NCBI GenBank assembly: GCA_913775715.1 | Contig: CAJYMC010000001.1 | Location: 1-64,000 of the forward strand | Direction: 5' to 3' | DNA length: 64,000 nucleotides | Origin: an uncultured Exiguobacterium sp. | Lineage (GTDB): Bacteria; Bacillota; Bacilli; Exiguobacteriales; Exiguobacteriaceae | Part shown: piece by piece, positions 40,490 through 48,272 of the stretch | Position numbering within the stretch: position 1 is the first letter of the stretch | Layout: every line of letters starts with the position of its first letter | The notes under the pieces: model-generated | Told to the model about the DNA's origin: nothing | The model's database searches: none | What the model saw: only the letters and a program-made list of their open reading frames with translations | Position numbers and translations under genes: made by a program

Positions 40490-41710
40490 ATGCTACCTGT
40501 TGAAATGGATACGCAACAATCGCTGTTTAAAAATCGATCTTTTTTATTTTTATGGGGGTCCGGTATGTGTTCTGCCCTCTCCCTATCAACCTATTTATTT
40601 GTTGAACAATGGTATGTCATCCATACGCTAAACCAGGCGTCATATCTCGGATTCGTCCTCATGGCCACCTTGTTACCCCGTATTTTTCTCATGTTGTTCG
40701 GTGGCGTCTTATCCGATCGCTATAAACGTTCGACGATCATGCGTATCTCAAGCGGTCTACGGATCAGTTTTATAATTTGCCTCCTCGTGTTACTTCATGC
40801 CGATCAGCTTACATTGTTGACAATTTTAGGATTCGCCTTGCTATTCAGTAGTGTGGATGCGTTCTTTTCGCCAGCGAATACTTCCTTACTGCCTACACTC
40901 GTTTCGAAAGAACAGCTCACTAAAGCCAATTCACTGATTCAGACATCTAATCAAATCGCCCTCTTTTCAGGTCCGATTCTTGGTGGGGTCATTCTCAGCT
41001 ATTCTTCTTACTCGCACGTTTTTCTCGTGATTTTCGGGACACTCTGTCTGACGCTTCTCTTCACGTATGGTATTCGTGAATCTAAGATCAAGCGATCACG
41101 TCAGCATTCAGCTCTCTTTGAACTAAAAGAAGGGCTACATTACGTCTTTCACTTTCAGCAACTCAAGCAGACACTTTTTCTTATCATCTGTGTCAATTTC
41201 TTTTTCTTTGGACCACTCTTACTCGGAATCCCTTTACTCGTTCATGATGTGCTTCAAGGAAATGCGATGGATTTAAGTTATATGCAAGGTGCTTATCAAA
41301 TGGGAATGCTTGGAGGGGCGCTTTGGAGTGGTTTAACGCAGAAGAAAGAAAACGGACTTACCTCATCGGTCCGATTGATTGGCGCCTTAGGTCTGCTTCT
41401 CTTCCTGCTTAGTCAAGTCCAACAGATTTCGTTGTACTTGATCGTCCTGTTATCACTTGGTGTCCTTTCTTCGATCATCAATATTCGTTTCATTACGTTC
41501 ATCCAGTCTCAGTGTGCGGAACAGACGATGGGACGTGTCATGAGTGTCGTGAATGCAGCTTCAAACGGTCTCGTTCCATTATCTTACGCGCTTCTCTCGT
41601 TTTTACTTTCGCTTCATGTTTCGATCACGACAATCATGTTGTACTGTGGTCTTCTCATCCTTGTCCTCTCGCTTTACTTCAGAAGACGAATGGTTCATCT
41701 ATTCGATTGA
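40490..41710 (+). CDS. MFS transporter, probable exporter
   Basis: This 406-residue, twelve-helix major-facilitator protein of the MFS_3/enterobactin-exporter-like group has GGVLSDRYKRSTIMR at the loop between helices 2 and 3 (near residue 65-80), ANTSLLPTLVSKEQLTKANSL near 130-150 and the GALWSGL region near 280. GGAGGTG precedes the ATG. The export substrate is unknown. It is co-transcribed with the winged-helix regulator. Confidence 0.88.
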   Translation: MLPVEMDTQQSLFKNRSFLFLWGSGMCSALSLSTYLFVEQWYVIHTLNQASYLGFVLMATLLPRIFLMLFGGVLSDRYKRSTIMRISSGLRISFIICLLVLLHADQLTLLTILGFALLFSSVDAFFSPANTSLLPTLVSKEQLTKANSLIQTSNQIALFSGPILGGVILSYSSYSHVFLVIFGTLCLTLLFTYGIRESKIKRSRQHSALFELKEGLHYVFHFQQLKQTLFLIICVNFFFFGPLLLGIPLLVHDVLQGNAMDLSYMQGAYQMGMLGGALWSGLTQKKENGLTSSVRLIGALGLLLFLLSQVQQISLYLIVLLSLGVLSSIINIRFITFIQSQCAEQTMGRVMSVVNAASNGLVPLSYALLSFLLSLHVSITTIMLYCGLLILVLSLYFRRRMVHLFD

Positions 41711-41727
41711 AATCAAGTCACAACACA

Positions 41728-41778
41728 TAAAAACATGCGAATCTCCCGATTGAATTAGCGGGAAACGCGCATGTTTTA
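41728..41778 (+). terminator. terminator after the MFS gene
   Basis: AAAACATGCG..TCTCCCG and CGGGAAA.CGC.GCATGTTTT pair into a bulged stem followed by ATTT. The T-run is short. Confidence 0.6.
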
Positions 41779-41792
41779 TTTAGTCAATCTAG

Positions 41793-41940
41793 AACGTGAG
41801 TGTTCATCCTCGACTCCTGCAGGGAAAGAAAGCGCGAATCGCGCTTTCGTCAGGGTCAGGTAAGACCCGGCAAATCGCATGGAATGCGGGATGACGCGGC
41901 TTACCTCCCGCCTGCGGAAAGCGAGGATGACAGAAACGTT
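41793..41940. repeat. Bacillales-type intergenic palindromic repeat
   Basis: A 148-bp GC-rich element is bounded by inverted ends: TCATCCTCG at 41804-41812 and CGAGGATGA at 41922-41930, extended by AACGT...ACGTT. Inside are perfect hairpins GAAAGCGCG-AAT-CGCGCTTTC (41828-41848), GGGTC/GACCC (41854-41869) and CGCAT/ATGCG, plus GACTCCTGCAGG and CCGCCTGCGGAAAGCGAGG. The string ACTCCTGC-GGGA...TCAGGT-AGACCC...CCGC-TGCGGAAAGCGAG recalls a dispersed intergenic element seen in many Bacillaceae genomes (from memory). Only one copy is in this window. Confidence 0.55.
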
Positions 41941-41970
41941 CGTCAGTCGATCGAACTAGTATCAGATTTT

Positions 41971-42453
41971 TTAAGAGACTTGCTTCGGTATATCCTTCGC
42001 CTTCTCTTCCGGCGCCACGACTTGATACCGCTTCAAAACGAAGATCCCACATACCATGACGGCGAGACCGACGAGCTGACCGAATGATAAATCAATTTGC
42101 GGTAAACCGAACCAGCCGAACGTATCAACAGCAAGAGCAAAGCTTAACTGCGAAATCAGAACGACAGAGATCGCGACGGACGGACCAAGCAACTGAATCC
42201 CACGCATGACACAAAAAACGACGCCGACACCGACAAGTCCACCAAACCAATAGAGTGGCGATACGTTTTGGATCTGCCCGATTGTTCCACCACGAAACAG
42301 AACATACGTGACACTTGCTCCGATGAAGCCGACGAAGAAGACCAACGTCGTTGTCGCCCAAGCACCGAACGCGTCACTCATCCGGGCGTTCAATACCGTC
42401 TGTAAACTGATCAACATCCCTGCCAATACGGCACACACGATGCCTATTACCAT
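41971..42453 (-). CDS. YdcZ/DUF606 half-size DMT transporter
   Basis: This 160-residue five-helix protein of the DMT superfamily (DUF606) starts IGIVCAVLAGMLISLQTVLNARMSDAFG, with GASVTYVLFRGG near residue 50 and SQLSFALAVDTFGWFG near 100. These half-size proteins usually act in pairs; the second copy is encoded at 43150-43578, separated by a Crp-type regulator gene. Substrate unknown. It is the last gene of the three-gene unit, 12 bp after the regulator. Confidence 0.87.
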   Translation of the reverse strand: MVIGIVCAVLAGMLISLQTVLNARMSDAFGAWATTTLVFFVGFIGASVTYVLFRGGTIGQIQNVSPLYWFGGLVGVGVVFCVMRGIQLLGPSVAISVVLISQLSFALAVDTFGWFGLPQIDLSFGQLVGLAVMVCGIFVLKRYQVVAPEEKAKDIPKQVS

Positions 42454-42465
42454 GTTCGTTCCTCC

Positions 42466-43134
42466 TTACTCATAGCTGTTGCCGTTCGCCTTCTCGCGAA
42501 TCCGCTCCAGATCGACGATGATGATTTTCCCGCGTCGTCGAACGAGAATCTCTTCTTCACACAATTTCGTGATGATCCGGTTGAGGTGACGATAACTCGT
42601 TCCAAGCCAGTCAGCGACGTCATGCAGGCTCGACGTCCGCATCTCCTGATAAAATAAACTGTCACTGGCTTCAGAAGCGATCGACAACAAATATCCTGCA
42701 AATCGCTCTTCGACGGTATACAACACGTGATGCGACGCTGATTTCGAGTCGGCATACCACTTGGCTGTGATCGTGCGTAATAAAAATTGCAGAAAGACGT
42801 TCGTCGTATTGTGCTCGCGTAAAATCGCGTACGGTACGCTCAACACCTCGACGTCGGTCACCGCTTCGACCGTATTCAATACTTCCCGTTCGTTGATGAA
42901 CTCAGCGTCACCAATCACTGTCAGTGGTGTCTTGAATCGTAGAATCCGTTGCTTTCCTTCTGAAGAGGCAGCAGATATCTTGACCTTGCCTGAGACAATG
43001 AAGTACATCCGGTCGATCGTTGCCCCTGTCGTACAGAGGAGTTCTCCTTTTTGAAAGGTTTCTTGACGCAACCAAGCGCGCGTCTCTTCCGTCAAAATCG
43101 TATCCAGTCCATACTGTTGAATGACGGTTTCCAT
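42466..43134 (-). CDS. Crp/Fnr-family transcriptional regulator (YeiL-like)
   Basis: This is a 222-residue regulator with a cyclic-nucleotide-binding-type beta-roll in residues 15-125 (CTTGATIDRMYFIVSGKVKI near 34) and a Crp-type helix-turn-helix near 165-190 (SSLHDVADWLGTSYRHLNRII). It has no N-terminal Fe-S cysteine cluster, so an FNR-type oxygen sensor is unlikely. The second ATG, at 43134, is chosen because GGAGG is eight bases upstream; the first is only two bases from it. It sits between two YdcZ transporter genes and probably controls them. Confidence 0.88.
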   Translation of the reverse strand: METVIQQYGLDTILTEETRAWLRQETFQKGELLCTTGATIDRMYFIVSGKVKISAASSEGKQRILRFKTPLTVIGDAEFINEREVLNTVEAVTDVEVLSVPYAILREHNTTNVFLQFLLRTITAKWYADSKSASHHVLYTVEERFAGYLLSIASEASDSLFYQEMRTSSLHDVADWLGTSYRHLNRIITKLCEEEILVRRRGKIIIVDLERIREKANGNSYE

Positions 43135-43149
43135 GATCATTTCCTCCCT

Positions 43150-43578
43150 TTAGGCAAGTGAGAAAATCGCAACTCCTGCAAGCATGAGACCCACACCAAC
43201 CCACTGACCACGATTTCCTTGTTTTTTTAAAACACCGAACCATCCCTTTAAATCAATCACAAACGCACATAAAATCTGTGCGACGAGTAATAAACACATC
43301 GCCCATGTCATCCCGAGTGTTTGGATTGCTGTCAGTTCCGTTACGACGACTAGCACGCCAATCAAACCGCCACTCGCATAAATCCATGGTAACTGACGGA
43401 AGCCACCGATTTTCCGATCTCGTACGAAACTGTAAATGACTAAACAACCCATCAGACCCACAAAGTGGACGATCAATACGGACAACCACGGTCCGACGCC
43501 TGTCGCAAGGCGCGCATTGAATATGCCTTGCAGGGCGATGAACAGACCGCTCATCAAAGCAAACACGACTCCTTGCAC
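43150..43578 (-). CDS. YdcZ/DUF606 half-size DMT transporter
   Basis: This 142-residue five-helix protein starts MQGVVFALMSGLFIALQGIFNARLATGVG, with HFVGLMGCLVIYSF near residue 38 and VAQILCAFVIDLKGWFG near 98. It is the likely partner of the YdcZ protein at 41971-42453, forming a heteromeric transporter. It is the first gene of the unit; AGGAGGAGATGAC precedes the start, and a TTGAAAA...TTTTCAA palindrome lies about 55 bp upstream. Confidence 0.87.
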   Translation of the reverse strand: MQGVVFALMSGLFIALQGIFNARLATGVGPWLSVLIVHFVGLMGCLVIYSFVRDRKIGGFRQLPWIYASGGLIGVLVVVTELTAIQTLGMTWAMCLLLVAQILCAFVIDLKGWFGVLKKQGNRGQWVGVGLMLAGVAIFSLA

Positions 43579-43630
43579 GTCATCTCCTCCTTTAATCTCT
43601 ACACTAGAGTAGACCTTACTCGTGCCCTAC

Positions 43631-43658
43631 TTGAAAAGGACAAATGTCCCATTTTCAA
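43631..43658 (-). promoter_or_regulatory. palindromic site upstream of the YdcZ-Crp-YdcZ unit
   Basis: TTGAAAA-GGACA-AA-TGTCC-CA-TTTTCAA is a long inverted repeat centred about 20 bp upstream of a weak promoter (TTCAAG and TACTCT, 43607-43636 region). The position suits a Crp/Fnr-family activator, and such a gene is in the unit. There is no T-run, so it is not a terminator. Confidence 0.4.
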
Positions 43659-43667
43659 AAAAACATG

Positions 43668-43702
43668 AAAAAAACCCGCTGTCCACAAGTGGAATCACGG
43701 GT
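43668..43702 (-). terminator. terminator of the nitronate monooxygenase gene
   Basis: On the minus strand ACCCG...CGGGT encloses TCCAC-TTG-TGGA, followed by seven T (43668-43674). Confidence 0.8.
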
Positions 43703-43715
43703 CCATCCCTGTTGC

Positions 43716-44654
43716 TCATGTCGTAAAATGAGTCGTTGTTTGCTTCAGCTGTTCCTCTGCTTCCGTCATCATGCGCGTAAACAACTCCGCAACAGTCGGC
43801 ACGTCATGAATCAATCCCGCAACCAGTCCAGCGTTGACATACCCTCTCTCCTCATCGCCCTCAAGAGCGCCTGTAATATGATACGACTCATTCGTCTGAT
43901 CGAGAAAAGCAGCAGGTGTCTCTGCTGTGAGTCGTTCGACGTAAGGACCATCAAGGACACGTCGGACAAATCCGACAGAACGTCCGACGATGCGTGTATC
44001 GGTATCGGTCGCATCCATTAAGTGTGCCTTGTATGCCGAATGAACCTTCGCCTCTTCCGTCGCGATCAACCGTGTTCCGAGCTGCGCGCCAGCCGCACCA
44101 AGCAACAAAACAGCTGCCAGTCCACGACCGTCACCAATCCCCCCTGCTGCAAGAACTGGAATGTTGACCCGATCGACGAGTTGCGGAATCAAGGTCAGCG
44201 TCGTCAACTCGAGCGGTGAGTTGATGCCTGCCGCTTCAACTCCCTCCGCTACGAGTACATCTGCCCCTGCCTGTTCTGCCTTTAACGCCTGTTTGACTGA
44301 AGCGACAACCGCGATCGTTTTGATACCGGCAGCTCGGAGTCGCTCTATGTACGGTGCCGGATTTCCTGCCGACAAGGAGACGACCGGAATCTTTTCTGCA
44401 ATCGCGAGATCAATCAGTGCTTCCGTATAAGGAGACACCCGAATCGCGATGTTCAAAGCAAATGGTTGATCCGTCAGCATTCGTGTCTCGTGGATCCGAG
44501 ACGCCACTTCATCGACCGACAATGTCCCGCACCCGAGCGTTCCGAGTCCTCCGGCATTCGACACTGCTGCCGTGAGCGCCGCATGACTAATGTTACCCAT
44601 TCCTCCTTGAATCAAAGGATATCGAATTTTAAAGAGCTCACAAATCAGAAACAT
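43716..44654 (-). CDS. nitronate monooxygenase / FabK-like flavoprotein
   Basis: This 312-residue FMN-binding TIM-barrel protein of the 2-nitropropane dioxygenase family has YPLIQGGMGNISHAALTAAVS near residue 12-32, SLSAGNP near 93, GADVLVAEGVEAAG near 130-143 (the usual catalytic His region reads EGVEAAG here) and PVLAAGGIGDGRGLAA near 170. It could be a nitronate monooxygenase or an enoyl-ACP reductase of the FabK type; no fatty-acid genes are adjacent. The catalytic His of classical NMO (EGxEAGGH) appears replaced by Ile-Asn, so NMO activity is uncertain. Confidence 0.82.
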   Translation of the reverse strand: MFLICELFKIRYPLIQGGMGNISHAALTAAVSNAGGLGTLGCGTLSVDEVASRIHETRMLTDQPFALNIAIRVSPYTEALIDLAIAEKIPVVSLSAGNPAPYIERLRAAGIKTIAVVASVKQALKAEQAGADVLVAEGVEAAGINSPLELTTLTLIPQLVDRVNIPVLAAGGIGDGRGLAAVLLLGAAGAQLGTRLIATEEAKVHSAYKAHLMDATDTDTRIVGRSVGFVRRVLDGPYVERLTAETPAAFLDQTNESYHITGALEGDEERGYVNAGLVAGLIHDVPTVAELFTRMMTEAEEQLKQTTTHFTT

Positions 44655-44745
44655 GTCTTTCCTCCGTTCTCGCCTTCACTCACATGCTATACTGACATGG
44701 AATGAATAGTAGTTCATCTTATTCTAGAAACGAGGTCATTCTGTT

Positions 44746-45285
44746 ATGAAGATTCCGTATCAATCGATTCATCCGAACGTCGCCTCCGATGTATTCATCG
44801 CTCCTGGTGCTTATCTGATCGGAGACGTCACGATCGGTTCCGAGTCTACCGTCTGGTTCAACGCTGTCTTACGCGGTGACGAAGGACCGATTACAATTGG
44901 AAAACGATGCAGTATTCAGGACAACGCGACGATCCATCTCTATGAAGGGGCACCCGTCGTCATTGAAGATGAAGTGACGGTCGGACATAACGCGATTTTA
45001 CACGGTTGCAAAATCGGACGTCGTTCGATCGTCGGAATGGGTGCGACCGTTCTTGATCATGCAGACATCGGTGAAGAATGCATCATCGGGGCGAATACGT
45101 TAATTCCATCGGGAAAAGTCTTCCCACCCCGTTCGCTGATCATCGGCTCACCCGGTAAAGTCGTGCGTGAACTCACAGAAGCAGATCTCGCGATGATTCA
45201 GGAGTCGATTGATTCTTACGTCGATAAAGGATATGCCTTCCGGAACATTCTCGCAGAATCAGCTGAACAGAATACATCTGAATGA
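44746..45285 (+). CDS. gamma-carbonic-anhydrase-like hexapeptide protein (YtoA/PaaY type)
   Basis: This is a 179-residue left-handed beta-helix protein with hexapeptide repeats (LIGDVTIGSESTVWFNAVLRGDEG, IGKRCSIQDNATIH, VTVGHNAILHGCKIG). Metal histidines of gamma-carbonic anhydrases are visible in NATIHL, VGHNAILHG. The fold is shared with PaaY, a phenylacetate-pathway thioesterase. The gene lies beside paaX and the paa operon but points the other way with its own terminator. Both a general YtoA-like role and a PaaY role are possible. Confidence 0.85.
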   Translation: MKIPYQSIHPNVASDVFIAPGAYLIGDVTIGSESTVWFNAVLRGDEGPITIGKRCSIQDNATIHLYEGAPVVIEDEVTVGHNAILHGCKIGRRSIVGMGATVLDHADIGEECIIGANTLIPSGKVFPPRSLIIGSPGKVVRELTEADLAMIQESIDSYVDKGYAFRNILAESAEQNTSE

Positions 45286-45291
45286 CACGAA

Positions 45292-45326
45292 TGCGGGGAG
45301 GATCAACTGATCCGTCCCGCTCTTTT
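45292..45326 (+). terminator. terminator after the gamma-carbonic-anhydrase-like gene
   Basis: GCGGGG.GGATCA and TGATCC.TCCCGC form a bulged stem followed by TCTTTTC. It lies between convergent genes. Confidence 0.7.
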
Positions 45327-45341
45327 CATTCGAAAAAATGC

Positions 45342-46226
45342 TCACCGTTCCGCAAACAGCGGATGTTCCGCTGCGTCGTACGAGGCACTACGTTGGGATA
45401 CATCATGCGTCTCTTCAAAGATCGATTCGAAGAATCGACTCGCTGGTTGTGCGAGCAATCGGTAATATTGTTCGAACAAGAGCGCCGCATGGTGCCCGCT
45501 CCAAGCGTCCGGTAACAGTTCTTGCGGTAATCCGGGATCCGTGAACAGAAACTTCCGGTATTCATGTACGAGCATCGTCCGTTCGACGAAACACTGTTCA
45601 TCCGTCATTTCTCCGAGTTGGAGCTGACTCTGATGGACGATGTATTGCCGGCTGTAATCCGTGATGAACGTCTCGTAACGCTCCTGCAATTCCTCCAGCG
45701 GAAACGCGCGCTCGACGAGGGATTGATCCTGCTTCGGACCATGGTATTCACCGACGAAGAAATCGACATACTCTTCGATCTCATACGACGCGATCAATCG
45801 TTCCGCCTCTTTTTCAAGTGGGTTCGGTGAAATCCAAACCCCGTTCGATAAGTTACCAAACCCACTCCACGTCAGTTCTTTACGGAGCTCGTCACGAATC
45901 TGCCGCTTGTCCTCCGGAATCGTGTACATCAACGTCCGCCATTTCCCGTCCCAGTCGTGCGGTGTTGATCTGTAGATCCGCCGTGCAGCCTCCTCCATCC
46001 GTTCCACCCCACGTGGTGTTAATGAATAGAAGCTTTTATTTCCTTGTTTTTCGGAGACGAGCCAACCTTGTTTAACCATTCGGGAGACAGCAACCCGAAC
46101 GGCCTGCTCGTTATGTCCGAACTCTTTGACGAGTCGAATCAAACTCCCGACCCAGATGTGATTGCCGTAATGACGGATATAATCGCCGTAAATCGTAAAA
46201 ATCATTGATTGGGTGTTCGCACTCAT
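45342..46226 (-). CDS. paaX: PaaX-family transcriptional repressor
   Basis: This 294-residue regulator of phenylacetate catabolism has an N-terminal winged helix (FTIYGDYIRHYGNHIWVGSL near residues 9-28 and NEQAVRVAVSRMVKQGWL near 39-56) and a middle PaaX domain (WRTLMYTIPEDKRQIRDELRKEL near 95-117). A C-terminal helical domain follows. PaaX senses phenylacetyl-CoA in characterised systems. ATG at 46226 is preferred over a GTG nine bases upstream because AGAGAGAG then has good spacing. It is last in the paa gene order; a weak separate promoter (AGTATA on plus at 46268-46273) may add expression. Confidence 0.93.
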   Translation of the reverse strand: MSANTQSMIFTIYGDYIRHYGNHIWVGSLIRLVKEFGHNEQAVRVAVSRMVKQGWLVSEKQGNKSFYSLTPRGVERMEEAARRIYRSTPHDWDGKWRTLMYTIPEDKRQIRDELRKELTWSGFGNLSNGVWISPNPLEKEAERLIASYEIEEYVDFFVGEYHGPKQDQSLVERAFPLEELQERYETFITDYSRQYIVHQSQLQLGEMTDEQCFVERTMLVHEYRKFLFTDPGLPQELLPDAWSGHHAALLFEQYYRLLAQPASRFFESIFEETHDVSQRSASYDAAEHPLFAER

Positions 46227-46299
46227 GGTATTCACTCTCTCTTCAGTCGTTCATAGTGTGTATTGTTAGTATACGGGTTATTTCAAACGTCGACCATCC

Positions 46300-47067
46300 T
46301 CATCTTCCTTCAAAGCGTGGTGCCCGTTTTTCAGCGAAGGCTTGTAACGCTTCCTGACGATCGGCCGTCGGAATGACGACTTCATAAGCTTCTGTTTCGA
46401 GCTGCAATCCTTGTTCGAGCGGGGCGTCCCGCCCTTGATCAATCGCTTGCTTCGCTTGGCGCAAGGCAATCGGCCCATTCTGTAACATCTGATTAGCAAA
46501 CTCAAGACACGTCGTCATCAACGCTTCCCGGGCGACGACGGCTGTCGCGAGTCCGTACCGTTCTGCTGTCATCGCATCGATTTTTTTCGCCGTGAAGATC
46601 AGCTCCTTCGCTCGTGTCTCCCCAATCAGTCGCGGCAAGCGTTGTGTTCCACCAGCTCCCGGAATGATCCCGAAGCTGGTCTCCGTCAAGCCGACAAGCG
46701 CATCCTCGACGAGAAACCGGAAATCACAAGCAAGGATCCACTCGAACCCACCGCCGAGCGCGTGACCGTTGACGGCTGCGATCGTTGGTTGCGGTAATTG
46801 CGCGATCGACGTGAAGACGTTCCGGATCGCGAGGACATTGCGCCGGACTTCTTCTTCGTTTAGATGCACGCGTTCTTTTAAATCGGCGCCCGCACTGAAT
46901 GCTTTACCCGTTCCCGTAAACAGGACGACCCGCGCTTTTGGATCAATCGATAACGCGTCGACTTGTTCCTGCAAGGCGACAAGCGTCGGATAATCGAGAC
47001 AGTTCAAACGTTCTGGACGATCAATCCGGACGATTGCGATATAGCCTTCTCGTTCTAAGTGAATCAT
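46300..47067 (-). CDS. paaF: enoyl-CoA hydratase, PaaF-like
   Basis: This 255-residue crotonase-fold enzyme has the oxyanion hole in FSAGADLKE near residue 60 and HALGGGFEWILACD near 102. Both catalytic glutamates of hydratases can be seen, in GGGFEW and in LTETSFGIIPGAGGTQRL near 128. That supports hydration of dehydroadipyl-CoA or a related intermediate rather than epoxide isomerisation. The ATG at 47067 overlaps the paaJ stop with GGGAGGGA in front; a longer frame is rejected. It is the twelfth gene in the paa order before paaX. Confidence 0.9.
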   Translation of the reverse strand: MIHLEREGYIAIVRIDRPERLNCLDYPTLVALQEQVDALSIDPKARVVLFTGTGKAFSAGADLKERVHLNEEEVRRNVLAIRNVFTSIAQLPQPTIAAVNGHALGGGFEWILACDFRFLVEDALVGLTETSFGIIPGAGGTQRLPRLIGETRAKELIFTAKKIDAMTAERYGLATAVVAREALMTTCLEFANQMLQNGPIALRQAKQAIDQGRDAPLEQGLQLETEAYEVVIPTADRQEALQAFAEKRAPRFEGR

Positions 47068-48272
47068 ACGAGTCCCTCCCGATCGACGACGAGTGCGATC
47101 CCTTGTCCGACTCCAACACACATCGTCGCGAGACCATACGTCCGGTTCGTCCGGCGCATCTCATGCAATAATGTCGTCAAAATCCGAGCTCCACTCGCAC
47201 CGAGTGGATGACCGAAAGCGATCGCACCACCGTTGACGTTGACCTTTTCGCTTGGTAAACCAAGTGCTTCGATACAGGCAAGACTTTGAGCCGCAAATGC
47301 TTCGTTCAACTCGATTTGATCGAGCTGTTCGACCGTCAACCCTGCCCGCCGGAGAACTTTTTCCGTCGCGTCAATTGGTCCGATTCCCATGATGGCAGGT
47401 TCGACCCCTGCTGTCGCACTCGCTCGGTAATACCCGAGCGGTGTCAAACCGAGTTCGTTCGCTTTTTCTTCACTCATCAATAACAGTGCCGACGCACCGT
47501 CGTTAACACCAGATGCATTCCCCGCCGTCACGGTACCACTTGGGAATAACGGACGAAGTGTCGCCAGTTTCTCACGTGTCGTCTCGGGACGAGGATGTTC
47601 ATCACGATCGAAGACGCTAACGTTGCCTTTCCGGTCCATTTGTATGACCGCAACCAGTTCGTCCGTGAAGCGCTCTGTCTCGATCGCTCGTTTCGCGCGT
47701 TGTTGGCTTTCGAACGCAAAGTCGTCCTGCGCTTCGCGTGAGATCCCGTACTGACGGGCGACGTTCTCGGCTGTCTCCGGCATCGAATCCGTTCCGTATT
47801 GATCTGCTAAACGATCATTGACGAAGCGCCAACCAATCGTCGTATCGTACATCGTCTGATTGCCACGTGGGTTGGCCTGATCCGGCTTCGCGAGAACGAA
47901 CGGTGCACGCGTCATGCTTTCCGTCCCACCAGCGATATAGATATCGCCTTCACCTAAGGCAATCCCGCGCGCCGCCGCGATGACAGCGTCGAGCCCTGAC
48001 CCACATAAGCGATTGATCGTCGTACCGGCGACTTCGACCGGTAGACCAGCTAGTAGTCCCGACATCCGGGCGACGTTACGATTGTCTTCTCCCGCCTGAT
48101 TCGCATTGCCGAAAATGACTTCCTCGATCGTCTTCGGATCGACTTGTGGATTACGCTCAAGCAACGCTTCGATGACGCGTGCTCCTAAGTCATCCGGACG
48201 AACCTGACGCAATGCGCCGTTATAGCGACCGATCGGTGTCCGAACGGCATCGATGATGGCGACCCGTTTCAT
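47064..48272 (-). CDS. paaJ: 3-oxoadipyl-CoA / 3-oxo-5,6-dehydrosuberyl-CoA thiolase
   Basis: This 402-residue thiolase has the nucleophilic Cys in INRLCGSGLDAV near residue 90, the catalytic His in GGAIAFGHPLGASGAR near 350 and the second Cys in TMCVGVGQG near 387. Length and the start MKRVAIIDAVRTPIGRYNGAL fit the PcaF/PaaJ group. In the Paa pathway it acts twice, releasing acetyl-CoA and succinyl-CoA. It overlaps paaH (stop/start) and the downstream hydratase gene. Confidence 0.94.
   Translation of the reverse strand: MKRVAIIDAVRTPIGRYNGALRQVRPDDLGARVIEALLERNPQVDPKTIEEVIFGNANQAGEDNRNVARMSGLLAGLPVEVAGTTINRLCGSGLDAVIAAARGIALGEGDIYIAGGTESMTRAPFVLAKPDQANPRGNQTMYDTTIGWRFVNDRLADQYGTDSMPETAENVARQYGISREAQDDFAFESQQRAKRAIETERFTDELVAVIQMDRKGNVSVFDRDEHPRPETTREKLATLRPLFPSGTVTAGNASGVNDGASALLLMSEEKANELGLTPLGYYRASATAGVEPAIMGIGPIDATEKVLRRAGLTVEQLDQIELNEAFAAQSLACIEALGLPSEKVNVNGGAIAFGHPLGASGARILTTLLHEMRRTNRTYGLATMCVGVGQGIALVVDREGLV

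Noticed and set aside
41793..41940. Insertion sequence or CRISPR remnant
   Set aside because: There is no transposase frame, no regularly spaced repeat and no target duplication; a palindromic intergenic repeat fits better.
43631..43658. Terminator of the gene upstream
   Set aside because: The stem is not followed by a T-run on either usable strand; an operator is more likely.
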